Assembly (NCBI GenBank): GCA_963778385.1 | Contig: CAVZUA010000023.1 | Coordinates: 1 to 64,000, forward strand | Direction of reading: 5' to 3' | DNA length: 64,000 nt | From: DATARH01 sp963778385 | GTDB taxonomy: Bacteria > Pseudomonadota > Alphaproteobacteria > ATCC43930 > CGMCC-115725 | Shown here: positions 42,406 through 52,404 of the stretch, one piece after another | How the letters are laid out: every line of letters starts with the position of its first letter | How positions within the stretch are numbered: position 1 is the first letter of the stretch | Notes under the pieces: generated by a model | What the model saw: only the letters and a program-made list of their open reading frames with translations | Database searches by the model: none | Told to the model about the DNA's origin: nothing | Position numbers and translations under genes: made by a program

Positions 42406-43158
42406 ATGCGCCTCGAAGGCAAGATTACGCTGATCACCGGCGCCGCGTCGGGCATGGGAGCGAGCACCGCACGGATCTTCGCGCGCGAAGGCGCCAAGGT
42501 CGTTGTCGCCGACCAGCTCGACGATGCAGGCAAGAAGGTCGTCGCCGACATTGTCGCGGCCAACGGCGCGGCGAGCTTCCAGCATCTCGACGTCACCAAC
42601 GAAGCGAATTGGAAGGACGTGGTCGCCGCCGCGGTCACGGAGTTCGGCAAGCTCGACATCCTGGTCAACAATGCCGGGATCAGCGGCAGCGCGGTCGAGG
42701 ACCTCTACGACACCGAGGCCTGGGACAAGATCATGGACGTCAACGCGCGTGGCGCGTTTTTCGGGATGAAGTACGCGATCCCCGAGATGCGCAAGGTCGG
42801 CGGCGGGTCGATCGTCAACATCTCGTCGATCTCCGGCGTCACCGGGCAGCGCGGTATCCACGCCGCCTACAACGCCTCGAAAGGCGCGATCCGCACCATG
42901 ACCAAGGTCGGCGCGGTACAGCACGGCCGGCATAACATCCGGGTCAATTCGGTGCATCCGGGGCTGATGCCGCCGATGCGCACCTCCGGCCGCACCGCCG
43001 ACCCGGCGACCCGGGCCAAGATGCTGGAACAGGTGCCGCTGGGGCGCGACGGCCGCGTCGAGGAGGTCGCCTACGCGGTGCTGTTCCTCGCCTCGGACGA
43101 AGCTTCCTATGTCACCGGCGCCGAGCTTTACGTCGACGGCGGCTATTTGGCGACCTGA
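42406..43158 (+). CDS. Classical SDR oxidoreductase (3-ketoacyl reductase/cyclohexanol dehydrogenase-like)
   Basis: 250 residues from ATG 42406 with agggaggagaa before it. Full motifs: TGAASGMG, NNAGISG, catalytic Ser in NISSISG and YNASKGA (Tyr, Lys). The end is ELYVDGGYLAT. NAD(P)-dependent alcohol/ketone oxidoreductase; substrate not clear. The cupin gene begins 15 bases after the stop, so the two are likely co-transcribed. Confidence 0.9.
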   Translation: MRLEGKITLITGAASGMGASTARIFAREGAKVVVADQLDDAGKKVVADIVAANGAASFQHLDVTNEANWKDVVAAAVTEFGKLDILVNNAGISGSAVEDLYDTEAWDKIMDVNARGAFFGMKYAIPEMRKVGGGSIVNISSISGVTGQRGIHAAYNASKGAIRTMTKVGAVQHGRHNIRVNSVHPGLMPPMRTSGRTADPATRAKMLEQVPLGRDGRVEEVAYAVLFLASDEASYVTGAELYVDGGYLAT

Positions 43159-43173
43159 CCCACGGAGAACGAA

Positions 43174-43716
43174 ATGGCCTATGACCTGGACGCGTTCTGC
43201 AACGATTGCCGCGACGCGCTGAGTGCCGATACCGGACCCGGCGGGCGCGAGACGGTGCGGCGCAACCTGGAGCGGCTGCTCGCCGAGCAATCCTTTCTCG
43301 ACCGGCACGTGCTGCCGATGCCACCGGGACGGCACACCCTCTATGAGGACCCCAAGCTCGGCTTTGTGGTGCTGTCGCACGTCAACCCGAAAGCCGCGAC
43401 ATCGCCGCCGCACGATCACGGCGCGTCCTGGGCGATTTATGGACAGGCTACCCAATACACCGACATGACCGAATGGAGCCGCACCAAGGGCGACGGCCCC
43501 GGCCCGGCGGAAATCGAGGTCGCCAAGCAATACCGGCTCAACCCGGGCCACGCCGGCACCTACGACATCCGCGCGATCCACTCGATCGACTACCCCGACG
43601 GCGCGCGTTTTGTGCGCATTACCGGCACCGACCTGGAACGCATGCCGCGGCTCAAATTCAATCTCAAGACGCACGAAGCCGAAGTGATCGAGAGCGTTAC
43701 AACCGGGCCGGGCTGA
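43174..43716 (+). CDS. Cysteine-dioxygenase-like cupin protein
   Basis: 180 residues. A cupin core begins with the metal motif PPHDHGASWAIYGQAT (about 70-85) that resembles the thiol-dioxygenase PHDHG...W pattern, and later GTYDIRAIHSIDYPDG with a second His, consistent with a 3-His iron site. N-terminal helices RRNLERLLAEQSFL precede it. Thiol dioxygenases oxidise a small thiol to the sulfinate; whether this one does so or binds another ligand is not clear. Coupled with the SDR; ends just before a strong hairpin terminator. Confidence 0.75.
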   Translation: MAYDLDAFCNDCRDALSADTGPGGRETVRRNLERLLAEQSFLDRHVLPMPPGRHTLYEDPKLGFVVLSHVNPKAATSPPHDHGASWAIYGQATQYTDMTEWSRTKGDGPGPAEIEVAKQYRLNPGHAGTYDIRAIHSIDYPDGARFVRITGTDLERMPRLKFNLKTHEAEVIESVTTGPG

Positions 43717-43724
43717 GCGTTCTC

Positions 43725-43763
43725 TTCCCCTCTCCCGCCAGCGGGGCCAGCGGGAGAGGGGAA
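43725..43763. terminator. Bidirectional hairpin terminator
   Basis: Perfect 14-bp arms ttcccctctcccgc (43725-43738) and gcgggagaggggaa (43750-43763) with an 11-base loop, between the convergent stops of the cupin and MarR genes. aaaa follows on the plus strand side. A very stable stem. Confidence 0.75.
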
Positions 43764-43769
43764 AAGACA

Positions 43770-44324
43770 TTACTTCGCCGCCGCTGACACATCGCTGTCG
43801 CCGGCCGCTTCGGCTGCTTCGACCACCGCTAGATTGTTCTTCATGTGGTCGAGCGCGTCCATCAGCGCCTCGCGGGCGGCGGGAGAGAGACCGGCGCAGG
43901 CCTCCTCGCGGACCACGGCGTTGATCTCGAGGATGCGTCGGACGACCGGCCAGGCGAGCCGGGTCAGCCAAAGCGTGCGCACCCGCCGGTCGGTTGGGTG
44001 CGCACGGCGCTCGACGAACCCCTCCTCGTGCAGCCGGTCGAGCATCCGCACCAACGCGATCGGCTCGATGTCGAGCTCGGTCGCCGCGGCCGTCTGGCTG
44101 AGACCGGGGTTGCGGGCGATACGGATCAGCAGCGACGCCTGCAGCCGGGTGATCGGCAACCCTGCCTGCCGGACGCGTCGCTCAAAGCGCCGGCGGATCA
44201 GCCGGGCAACCGCATGCAGGCGATGCCCGACGCCCGGCTGCAGCGCCGCGGCGGTCGGCCGCTCCGGCTCGTCCGCGAGCCAGTCGCCCGCAGTCGGCGG
44301 CATCGCGTCATTCGGCGGCGCCAT
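43770..44324 (-). CDS. MarR-family regulator
   Basis: 184 residues from ATG 44324, starting inside the final codons of the RND pump gene (17-base overlap). Winged helix with LPITRLQASLLIRIARNPGL, SQTAAATELDIEPIALVRML and the wing DRRVRTLWLT. As last gene of an efflux cluster it likely controls pump expression in response to an aromatic ligand. A MarR gene at the 3' end of the operon is less common than at the 5' end. Confidence 0.85.
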   Translation of the reverse strand: MAPPNDAMPPTAGDWLADEPERPTAAALQPGVGHRLHAVARLIRRRFERRVRQAGLPITRLQASLLIRIARNPGLSQTAAATELDIEPIALVRMLDRLHEEGFVERRAHPTDRRVRTLWLTRLAWPVVRRILEINAVVREEACAGLSPAAREALMDALDHMKNNLAVVEAAEAAGDSDVSAAAK

Positions 44325-47300
44325 GACGATCCTCCGTCGCCGGGATGGCACCCGGCGGAATATCGGTCAAGGCGATCGCGAGCCGCGACTGGCGTCGCCG
44401 CGCACCGCCAAAAAAACGAGCCAAACGTTCGAGATAGAGGTAGATGACCGGCGTGGTATAGAGCGTCAGCCACTGCGACACCAGCAGACCACCGACCAGC
44501 GCAATGCCGAGCGGCCGCCGCAGCTCGGACCCGGCGCCACCGCCGAGCGCGATCGGCAGCGAGCCGAAGAGCGCCGCAAAAGTCGTCATCATGATCGGCC
44601 GGAAGCGCAACAGGCAGGCCTCATGGATCGCCACTTCGGGGCTCTTGCCCTCGATACGCTCGGCCTGCAGCGCGAAGTCGATCATCATGATGGCGTTCTT
44701 CTTGACGATGCCGACCAAGAGGATGACGCCGATCAACGCGATCACCGTCAGCTCGTAGTGCAGCACCATCAGCGCGAGCAGCGCGCCGACACCCGCAGAA
44801 GGCAGCGCCGAGAGGATGGTGATCGGGTGGATGTAACTCTCGTAGAGCACGCCGAGCACGATGTAGACGACGAGGATCGCCGCTGCGACCAGCAGCGGGG
44901 TCGACTTGAGCGAGGCCTGGAAGGCCTGGGCCGCGCCCTGGAACGAGCCCTGCACCGAGCCGGGCAGATGCAATTCGGCCTCGGCCCGCTGGATCGCCTC
45001 GACCGCCGGGCCGAGCGCGCCGCCCGGCGGCAGGTTGAACGACAGCGTCACCGCCGGGAATTGGCCTTGGTGGTTGATCGACAGCGGCTGCAGCGTCGAA
45101 ACCTGCTTGGTAAAGGCGCTCAGCGGCACCTGCACGCCGTTCCGCCCGGTCACGAAAATCTTGCTCAGCGCATCCGGGTCGTCGAGATATTGCGGCGACA
45201 CCTCCTCGACCACCTTGTATTGGTTGGTCGAGGTGTAGAGGGTCGCGATCTGGCGCTGCCCGAACGCATCGTACAGCGTATCGTCGACTGATTGCGTCGA
45301 CACGCCGAGGCGCGCCGCCGCGTCGCGATCGATCTCCAGCGACAAATGCGGCGCGGCCGCCACCTGGTCCGAGGTCACGTCCTGCAGCTGCGGCAGCTTG
45401 CGCATCGCCGCCTCGACGATCGGCGCCCAGTGATTGAGCTCGGCACTATTGGTGTCGGTCAACGTGTATTGGAACTGGGTCTTGGTCAGGCGACCGCCGA
45501 CATTGATGTCCTGGCCGGCCTGCATGAAAAACTTGGCGCCCTCGACCTGGGCGACCTGGGGACGCAGGCGCTCGATGAGCTGCTGCGCGGTCACGTCGCG
45601 CGCGTCATGCGGCTTCAGCTGCATGAACATGCGCGCCGCATCTTCGGTGGGATTATAGGCGTAGGTGCCGGCAAGATAGAACACGCCCTCCACCGCCGGA
45701 TCTTTGGCGACGATCTGGGCGATCCGGTGCGCCAACCCGGACGTCAACTCGAACGATGCATCCTCACGGCCTTGCACCTGGCCGAAGATGAAGCCGGTAT
45801 CCTGTTGCGGGAAAAACCCTTTCGGGATTTTCACGTAGAGGTAACCGGTGCCGACCATCAGCGCCAGGGTCGCGATCAGCATGCTCGGCTGGTGACGCAG
45901 CACAAACCGCAGACCGCGGTCGTAGCCGCCCAGAAACGCGTCGAAACCGCGCTCGGCCCAGCGGTTGAACCGGTTGGTCTGGTGTTCCCCGCCGTGCGGC
46001 TTGAGGAACAGGGAGCACATCACCGGCGTCAGGGTCAGCGACACGACCGCCGAGGCGATCACCGCGACCGACACCGTCACCGCGAACTCGCGGAACAGGC
46101 GGCCGATAATGCCGCCCATCAGCAGCAGCGGAATAAACACCGCAATCAGCGAGCAGGTGATCGAGATGATCGTGAAACCGATCTGTCCGGCGCCTTTGAG
46201 CGCGGCGTCGAACGGCCGTTCGCCCGCTTCGATGTAACGGACGATGTTTTCGATCATAACGATCGCGTCGTCGACGATGAAGCCGACCGAGATCGTCAGC
46301 GCCATCAGCGAGATGTTGTCGAGGTTGTAGTTGAGCAGATACATCGCCGAGAAGGTCGCGAGCAGCGACAGCGGTACGGCGATGCTGGGGATCACCGTCG
46401 CCCAGAGCGTGCGCAGGAAGATGAAGATCACCAGCACGACCAGCCCGATCGTCAGCAGCATGGTGAACTGCACGTCGCGCACCGCGGCGCGGATGATCAG
46501 CGAGCGGTCCGAGATGAGATCGACCGTCAATCCCGGCGGCACCGACGTCATCAGCTGCGGGAGCATGCCCTTGACCGTGTCGACGACCTGGATGGTGTTG
46601 GCGCCGGCCGCGCGCTGGATCGCTAGCCCTTCCGACGGCGTCCCCAGATACCAGGCGCCGATCCGCGTGTTCTGCACGCCCTCGGTGACGTTGGCGATAT
46701 CGCTCAGCCGCACCGGCGCGCCGTTGCGATAGGCGACGATCAGCTTGCGGAAACCGTCGACATCGAGGATCTGGTCGTTGGTGTCGAGCGTGACCGATCG
46801 GTAGTGGTTCTCGATATTGCCCTTCGGCCGGTTGACCGTCGCCGCGGCAATCGCGGTGCGGATGTCATCGAGGCCAATGCCGCGCGCCGCCAGGGCCGCT
46901 GGGTCGGCCTGCACACGAATGGCGTATTGCTTCTGCCCGAAGACGCTCGCCTGGCCGACACCGGAAACAGTCGACATCTTCTGCGCCAGGATCGTGTAGG
47001 CGTAGTCGTCGATGCGGTAGACCGGCAGCGTGTCGGAATGCACCGCATAGATCAGCACCGGAAAATCGGCGGGATTGGTCTTCCTGTAGGTCGGCGGCGA
47101 CGGCAAATCCTTGGGCAGCAGCCCGGAGGCGGCGGTAATCGCCTGCTGCACGTCCTGCGCGGCGCCGTCGATGTTGCGGTCGAGCGCGAATTGCATGGTG
47201 ATCACGGTGACGCCGATGCCGCTGAACGAGGTCATCTGGTCGAGGCTCGGCAGCGAGGCGAATTGCTGCTCCAACGGCGTCGCGACCGACGACGCCATCG

Positions 47301-47472
47301 TGTCGGGCGAGGCACCGGGATACTGCACCGTCACCGTGATGGTCGGAAAATCGACATTGGGCAGCGCGGCCACCGGCAACAACCCATAGGTGACGATGCC
47401 GAAGACCAGTGTGCCGAGCATCAGCAACGAGGTTGCGATCGGCCGTCGGATAAAGGGTGCGGATATGCTCAT
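44308..47472 (-). CDS. RND multidrug efflux permease (MdtC-like)
   Basis: 1054 residues. Starts SAPFIRRPIATSLLMLGTLV and has 12 transmembrane helices, two large periplasmic loops and the proton-relay Asp pair in GFIVDDAIVMIENI in helix 4. It exports drugs or detergents from the periplasm/outer leaflet in a heterotrimer with its neighbour, as MdtB/MdtC do. The two pumps are strongly alike throughout. Intact, 60 bases after the preceding pump gene, and overlapping the regulator. An outer membrane channel gene is not in the window. Confidence 0.9.
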   Translation of the reverse strand: MSISAPFIRRPIATSLLMLGTLVFGIVTYGLLPVAALPNVDFPTITVTVQYPGASPDTMASSVATPLEQQFASLPSLDQMTSFSGIGVTVITMQFALDRNIDGAAQDVQQAITAASGLLPKDLPSPPTYRKTNPADFPVLIYAVHSDTLPVYRIDDYAYTILAQKMSTVSGVGQASVFGQKQYAIRVQADPAALAARGIGLDDIRTAIAAATVNRPKGNIENHYRSVTLDTNDQILDVDGFRKLIVAYRNGAPVRLSDIANVTEGVQNTRIGAWYLGTPSEGLAIQRAAGANTIQVVDTVKGMLPQLMTSVPPGLTVDLISDRSLIIRAAVRDVQFTMLLTIGLVVLVIFIFLRTLWATVIPSIAVPLSLLATFSAMYLLNYNLDNISLMALTISVGFIVDDAIVMIENIVRYIEAGERPFDAALKGAGQIGFTIISITCSLIAVFIPLLLMGGIIGRLFREFAVTVSVAVIASAVVSLTLTPVMCSLFLKPHGGEHQTNRFNRWAERGFDAFLGGYDRGLRFVLRHQPSMLIATLALMVGTGYLYVKIPKGFFPQQDTGFIFGQVQGREDASFELTSGLAHRIAQIVAKDPAVEGVFYLAGTYAYNPTEDAARMFMQLKPHDARDVTAQQLIERLRPQVAQVEGAKFFMQAGQDINVGGRLTKTQFQYTLTDTNSAELNHWAPIVEAAMRKLPQLQDVTSDQVAAAPHLSLEIDRDAAARLGVSTQSVDDTLYDAFGQRQIATLYTSTNQYKVVEEVSPQYLDDPDALSKIFVTGRNGVQVPLSAFTKQVSTLQPLSINHQGQFPAVTLSFNLPPGGALGPAVEAIQRAEAELHLPGSVQGSFQGAAQAFQASLKSTPLLVAAAILVVYIVLGVLYESYIHPITILSALPSAGVGALLALMVLHYELTVIALIGVILLVGIVKKNAIMMIDFALQAERIEGKSPEVAIHEACLLRFRPIMMTTFAALFGSLPIALGGGAGSELRRPLGIALVGGLLVSQWLTLYTTPVIYLYLERLARFFGGARRRQSRLAIALTDIPPGAIPATEDRHGAAE

Positions 47473-47532
47473 CTGCCGCCCGCCATCCCGTTCGTTGGCG
47501 TCGTTGTTTTAGGCAACTCGCGGGGCCGGGGT

Positions 47533-50500
47533 TTATTCGGCGCCGCTCTCCTGCTGTTTTGCCATCGCCGGCGCCTGATGCACCGGATCGAGCGCGACCG
47601 CCAATCGCGACGGCTTGTGCGACCTGCCAAGCAGCCGGGACAACCGCTCAAGGTAGAGATAGATGACCGGCGTCGTGTAGAGCGTCAGCCATTGCGATAC
47701 CAAGAGGCCGCCGACGATGGCGATGCCGAGCGGCCGCCGCAGCTCGGACCCGGCGCCGCCGCCAAACGCGATCGGCAGCGCGCCGAACAGCGCCGCGAAG
47801 GTCGTCATCATGATCGGCCTGAAGCGCAGCAGGCAGGCCTCGTGGATTGCCTCCTGCGGGACTCTTTCCGTGGTAGCGCTCCGCCTGCAGCGCGAAGTCG
47901 ATCATCATGATCGCGTTCTTCTTGACGATGCCAACCAAGAGGACGACGCCGATCATCGCGATGACGCTGAGGTCGTAGTGCAGGATCATCAGCGCGAGCA
48001 GCGCGCCGACGCCCGCCGACGGCAGCGCCGAAAGGATCGTAATCGGGTGGATGTAACTCTCGTAAAGGATGCCGAGCACGATGTAGACGACAAGGATCGC
48101 CGCCGCGACCAGCAGCGGGGTCGATGACAGCGACGCCTGGAAGGCCTGGGCGGTCCCCTGAAAGGCACCGTCGATCGTTCCCGGCAAGCGCATATCGTCC
48201 TGCATGCGCTGGATCACGTCGACCGCCTGGCCGATCGCGATGCCGGGGGCCAGATTGAACGACAGCGTCACCGCCGGGAATTGGCCCTGGTGATTGACCG
48301 ACAGCGCCTCCGCCTTGGTGGTGAAATGGGCGAAGGTGCTGAGCGGTACCTGCGTTCCACCGGGGCCCGGCAGGAAGATCTGCGTCAGCGCGTTCGGGTC
48401 CTGCTGGAATTGCGGCTGGACTTCGAGGATCACCTTGTACTGGCTGGTCGAGGTGTAGATGTTGGCGATCTGCCGCTGGCCGAACGCGTCGTAGAGCGTC
48501 TGGTCGATCAGCGACTGCGGGATGCCAAGCCGCCCGGCCTGGTCGCGATCGATCTCGATCGCCAGGTGCTTCGCGGCGATCTGCAGGTCGGAAGCGACAT
48601 CCTCGAGCTCGGGCAGCTTCTTCATCGCCGCTTCGACCTTCGGCGCCCACTCGTTGAGCTCGGCACTGTCGGTATCGGTCAGCGTGTACTGGTACATCGT
48701 GCGGCTGAGCCGGCCGCCGATGCTGATGTCCTGCCCCGACTGCATAAAGAACTTCGCGCCCTGCACCGCCGCCGCCTTGGGCCGCAGGCGGCGGATGATC
48801 TGGTTCGAGGTCAGCTCGCGCTGGGCATGCGGCTTGAGTTGAATAAAGACGCGGGCGGTGTTTTCCTGCGGGTTAAAGGCGCTTGCCCCGGTGAACGAGA
48901 AGACGCCGGAGACATCGGGATCCTGCCGGACGATATCGACGAACTGACGCGTGATCTTGGCCATCGACGCGTAGGAAATGTCCTGTCGCGCCTCGGCTTG
49001 GCCGAAAATGAAGCCGGTATCCTGTTCGGGAAAGAAGCCCTTGGGGATCGTCACGTAGAGATACCCGGTGACGAAGATCAGCACGATTGTCGACAGCAGG
49101 GTCGGGAGCTGATGCCGAAACACAAAACGCAGGCCGCGATCATAGCCGCGCAGAAAGGCCTCGAAACCCCGCTCGGCAAGCTGGTTGAGGCGCCCGGGCG
49201 GACGCTCGTGCTCGCTCTTCAGGAAGAGCGCGCACATCACCGGGGTCAGCGTCAGCGAAATAAAGGCTGACGCGATCACCGCAATGGTTACGGTCACGGC
49301 GAATTCGCGGAACAGACGGCCGATGATGCCGCCCATGAACAAGAGCGGGATGAAGACAGCGATCAGCGAAAAGGTGATCGAGATGATCGTGAAGCCGATC
49401 TGTCCGGCGCCTTTGAGCGCGGCATCAAACGGGCGATCGCCCTGCTCGATGTAACGGACGATGTTCTCGATCATGACGATCGCGTCGTCGACGACAAACC
49501 CGACCGAGATGGTCAGCGCCATCAGCGAGATATTGTCGAGGCTGTAACCGACCGCGTACATGACGCCGAACGTCGCCAACAGCGACAGCGGCACCGCGAT
49601 GCTGGGTATGACCGTCGCCCAAAGCGTGCGCAGGAAAATGAAGATGACGATGACGACAAGGATGACCGTCAGCATCATCGTGAACTGCACATCGTGCACC
49701 GCGGCGCGCACGACCAGCGAGCGGTCGGACACCAGGTCGACATGGATCGACGGCGGGAACGAGCGCAGGATGCGCGGCAGCATCTGCTGAATGGTGTCGA
49801 CCAGCTGGTTGGTGTTGGCGCCGGCCTGGCGCTGGATCGACAAGCCCTCCGCCGGCTGGTCGAAATACCAGGCGCCGATCCGCGCGTTCTGCTTGTCGTC
49901 GACGGCGTTGCCCAGGTCCTTGACGCGAACCGGCGCGCCGTTGCGGTAGGAGACGATGATATCGGCGAACTGGGCGGCGGTGAACAGCTGGTCGTTGGCG
50001 TCGATCGTAAAGCTTTGCTGGTCGTTTTCGAGAACCCCCTTCGGCCGGTCGACGGTGGCGGCAACCAGCGCCGCGCGTACGTCCTCAAAGCTGATCCCGC
50101 GCGTCGCAAGCGCGCCGGGATTGATCTGGATGCGCGCCGCGTAGGGCTGCTGTCCAAAGATGCGGGACTCCGAGACCCCCGGAACCGTCGAGAGCTTTTG
50201 CGCCAGGATCGTGTAGGCGTAATTGTCGACCCGGTAGATCGGCATCGCATCGGAATGCACCGCATAGATCAGCACCGGGCGGTCGGCCGGGTTGGTCTTG
50301 CGATAGGTCGGCGGGGACGGCAAATCGTTCGGCAGCAAGCCGGTCGCCGCGTTGATCGCCTGCTGCACATCCGTCGCCGCGGCGTCGATATTGCGTTCGA
50401 GGTCGAACTGCAAGGTGATCGACAGCGAGCCGATGCCGCTCTGCGAGGTCATCTGCGACAGCGACGGGATCGCGGCGAATTGCTGTTCGAGCGGCGTCGC

Positions 50501-50689
50501 CACCGCCGAGGCCATCGTGTCGGGGCTGGCGCCGGGATAATTGACCGATACGGTGATGGTCGGGAAGTCGACCTTGGGCAGCGCCGCGACCGGCAGCAGC
50601 CCGTAGGCGCCGATGCCGAACACCAAAATGCCCAGCATCAGCAGCGAGGTCGCGATCGGCCGGCGGATAAACGGTTCCGAGATATTCAT
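47533..50689 (-). pseudogene. RND multidrug efflux permease (MdtB-like) with one frameshift near its end
   Basis: Open frame from ATG 50689 gives 1000 residues of RND text, including GFVVDDAIVMIENI and FALQAERYHGKSP. At about 47860 an extra C in a ccc run shifts the frame; the true continuation IMMTTFAALFGALPIAFGGG through LTLYTTPVIYLYLERLSRLL is in another frame and ends at 47533. The total length has one surplus base. The lost part carries helices 11-12. If this is not a read error the pump is truncated; if it is, the gene is a full-length partner of the next pump. Confidence 0.85.
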
Positions 50690-50726
50690 GACGTTCCGAA
50701 CGTACTGGAGTGCTGGGCGCGGCGGA

Positions 50727-51890
50727 TCAGCCTGCGGCGCCCGACTGCGGACCGGCGATGCGTACGCGCGCGCCCTCGGTCAGCCGGTATTGTCCGTCGA
50801 CGACGACCTTTTCGCCGGCCTGCAGTCCTTTGGATATGACCGCAATACCATCCTGCACCGAGGCCACCTCAACGCCGCGGCGCTCAACCGTGTCCCCGGG
50901 CTTGATCACATAGACGTATTTGCCGTTGGGGCCTTCCTGCACGGTCTGCGCCGGCACCGTCGCGATGCCCCGGCGGACATTGAGGGTCAGACGCACATTG
51001 ACGAATTCGCCCGGCCACAACCGCTCGTCGGCGTTATCGAAGGTCCCCTTGAGGCGGATCGTGCCGGTGGTCTGATCGATCGCGTTGTCGATGACCGTCA
51101 ACTGGCCGGTGGACAGCAACGTGACATTGTCGTTGCCGTAGGCCTCGACCTTGAGCGGCCCGAGCACCTGTTTTTCGTGAATCTTGTGCAGATACTCCTG
51201 CGCCAGGGTGAAGGTGACGTAGATCGGCTTGGTCTGCGTGATGGTGACCAGCCCGCCGGGATCGGCGGCATGCACGATATTGCCGATATCGACGAGCTTA
51301 ACGCCAAGCCGGCCTGAAATCGGCGCGCGAATATCGGCGTAGTCGAGGTTCACCTGCGCGGCATCGATCGCCGCCTGGTCGCCCTTGAGCGCCGCCTGCA
51401 GCTGCGCGACGGTCGCCTTTTGCTGATCGAAGCTCTGCTTGGTCTGGTAGCCTGGGCCGACCAGCTGGGCGTAGCGGTCGAGGTCCGCCTGCGCGCTGGA
51501 GAGCTGCGCCTCGTCCTTGGCCTTGGTCGCCTGCGCGATCTCCATGGCCGCCTGATAACCGCGACGATCGATCCCGATCAGCGGCGCGCCAGCCTTGACC
51601 TCATCGCCTTCTTTGAAGTCGACCCTCAAGATCTGGCCGTCGACCCGGCTCTTGATCGTGACCATGTTATACGCTTGCACCGAGCCGATGCCGTAAAGCA
51701 GCACGGGCATGTCCTTGGCTTCGACCGTTCCGGCGGTCACCGGGACGCCCGGAGCCGGCGCCGCGGGAGCGGGGGTATCGGCGGCGCGGACGGCCGGCCA
51801 CAGATAACCGCGGATTTCCGGCACGAACGCGGCCGCGCCGGCCACGGCCAGCACCACGCAACCGGCCGCGACGACAATCCCTTTTCTCAT
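50727..51890 (-). CDS. RND periplasmic adaptor (membrane fusion protein, MdtA-like)
   Basis: 387 residues from ATG 51890 (RKGIVVAAGCVVLAVAGAAA). One N-terminal membrane anchor, lipoyl-type half-motifs GSVQAYNMVTIKSRVDGQIL and YADIRAPISGRLGVKLVDIG, a helical hairpin (KDEAQLSSAQADLDRYAQLV) and beta barrel/MP domains. It links the pumps to an outer membrane channel. First gene of the efflux operon: adaptor, pump, pump, then the overlapping MarR gene. Confidence 0.9.
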   Translation of the reverse strand: MRKGIVVAAGCVVLAVAGAAAFVPEIRGYLWPAVRAADTPAPAAPAPGVPVTAGTVEAKDMPVLLYGIGSVQAYNMVTIKSRVDGQILRVDFKEGDEVKAGAPLIGIDRRGYQAAMEIAQATKAKDEAQLSSAQADLDRYAQLVGPGYQTKQSFDQQKATVAQLQAALKGDQAAIDAAQVNLDYADIRAPISGRLGVKLVDIGNIVHAADPGGLVTITQTKPIYVTFTLAQEYLHKIHEKQVLGPLKVEAYGNDNVTLLSTGQLTVIDNAIDQTTGTIRLKGTFDNADERLWPGEFVNVRLTLNVRRGIATVPAQTVQEGPNGKYVYVIKPGDTVERRGVEVASVQDGIAVISKGLQAGEKVVVDGQYRLTEGARVRIAGPQSGAAG

Positions 51891-52024
51891 GCGAAGCCTC
51901 TCCGCGTGCAATAGCCGGCGTCTATTATAGACAATGCCAATGATCTGCAAGCCGAGGGCCAGTCACGTTTTATCGACGGCTCCGCGATGCGACATCCTGA
52001 CGCGCATATGCCGGGGAACTATCG

Positions 52025-52312
52025 CTACGGCACGTTGCAGCGCGTGCCTTTGCGGCTGACCAGCCACGGCGTGTAGATCGCGCGGTTTTCCTCCATCCGC
52101 GGGACTTTGGCGTGCACGTCGAGCGCCGCCTGGTCGCGCCATGACTCGACAAAAAAGATTTTCGTCGGGTCGTTCTGCGCCTGGATTACGTCGAATTGTT
52201 GGCAGCCGTCTTCGGCGCGCGACAATTCGGCATGGCGTTTCATCAGCTTGATGAAGTCGTTGGCGTGCTTGGGCTTCAATTCGAACTCGGCGACGATCAT
52301 GATGCGGCTCAT
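52025..52312 (-). CDS. Antibiotic biosynthesis monooxygenase (ABM)-type dimeric alpha/beta-barrel protein
   Basis: 95 residues from ATG 52312 with ggagg nine bases upstream. Starts SRIMIVAEFELKPKHANDFI, then AEDGCQQFDVIQAQND and IFFVESWRDQAALDVHAKVP, which is the quinol monooxygenase (YgiN) pattern. A longer start in the neighbouring sequence is not supported. Acts as cofactor-free monooxygenase on quinols or reactive small molecules; the real substrate is unknown. Divergent from the CoA-transferase gene. Confidence 0.8.
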   Translation of the reverse strand: MSRIMIVAEFELKPKHANDFIKLMKRHAELSRAEDGCQQFDVIQAQNDPTKIFFVESWRDQAALDVHAKVPRMEENRAIYTPWLVSRKGTRCNVP

Positions 52313-52404
52313 CGGCGGTTCCTCCATCAGGGAAATCGCGGCATCATCGGGTCCAGCACGCTGCCGAAGCAAGCCCGCTCGGCCTTTGGGAGGAGCTTTC
52401 GCCC

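Noticed and set aside
42199..43971. A 590-residue minus-strand frame across the SDR and cupin genes
   Set aside because: Arg/His/Asp-rich antisense frame typical of GC-rich DNA; the plus-strand genes have clear motifs.
43834..45291. A 485-residue plus-strand frame across MarR and RND genes
   Set aside because: Composition is Arg/His-rich and no domain is seen; opposite-strand genes are well supported.
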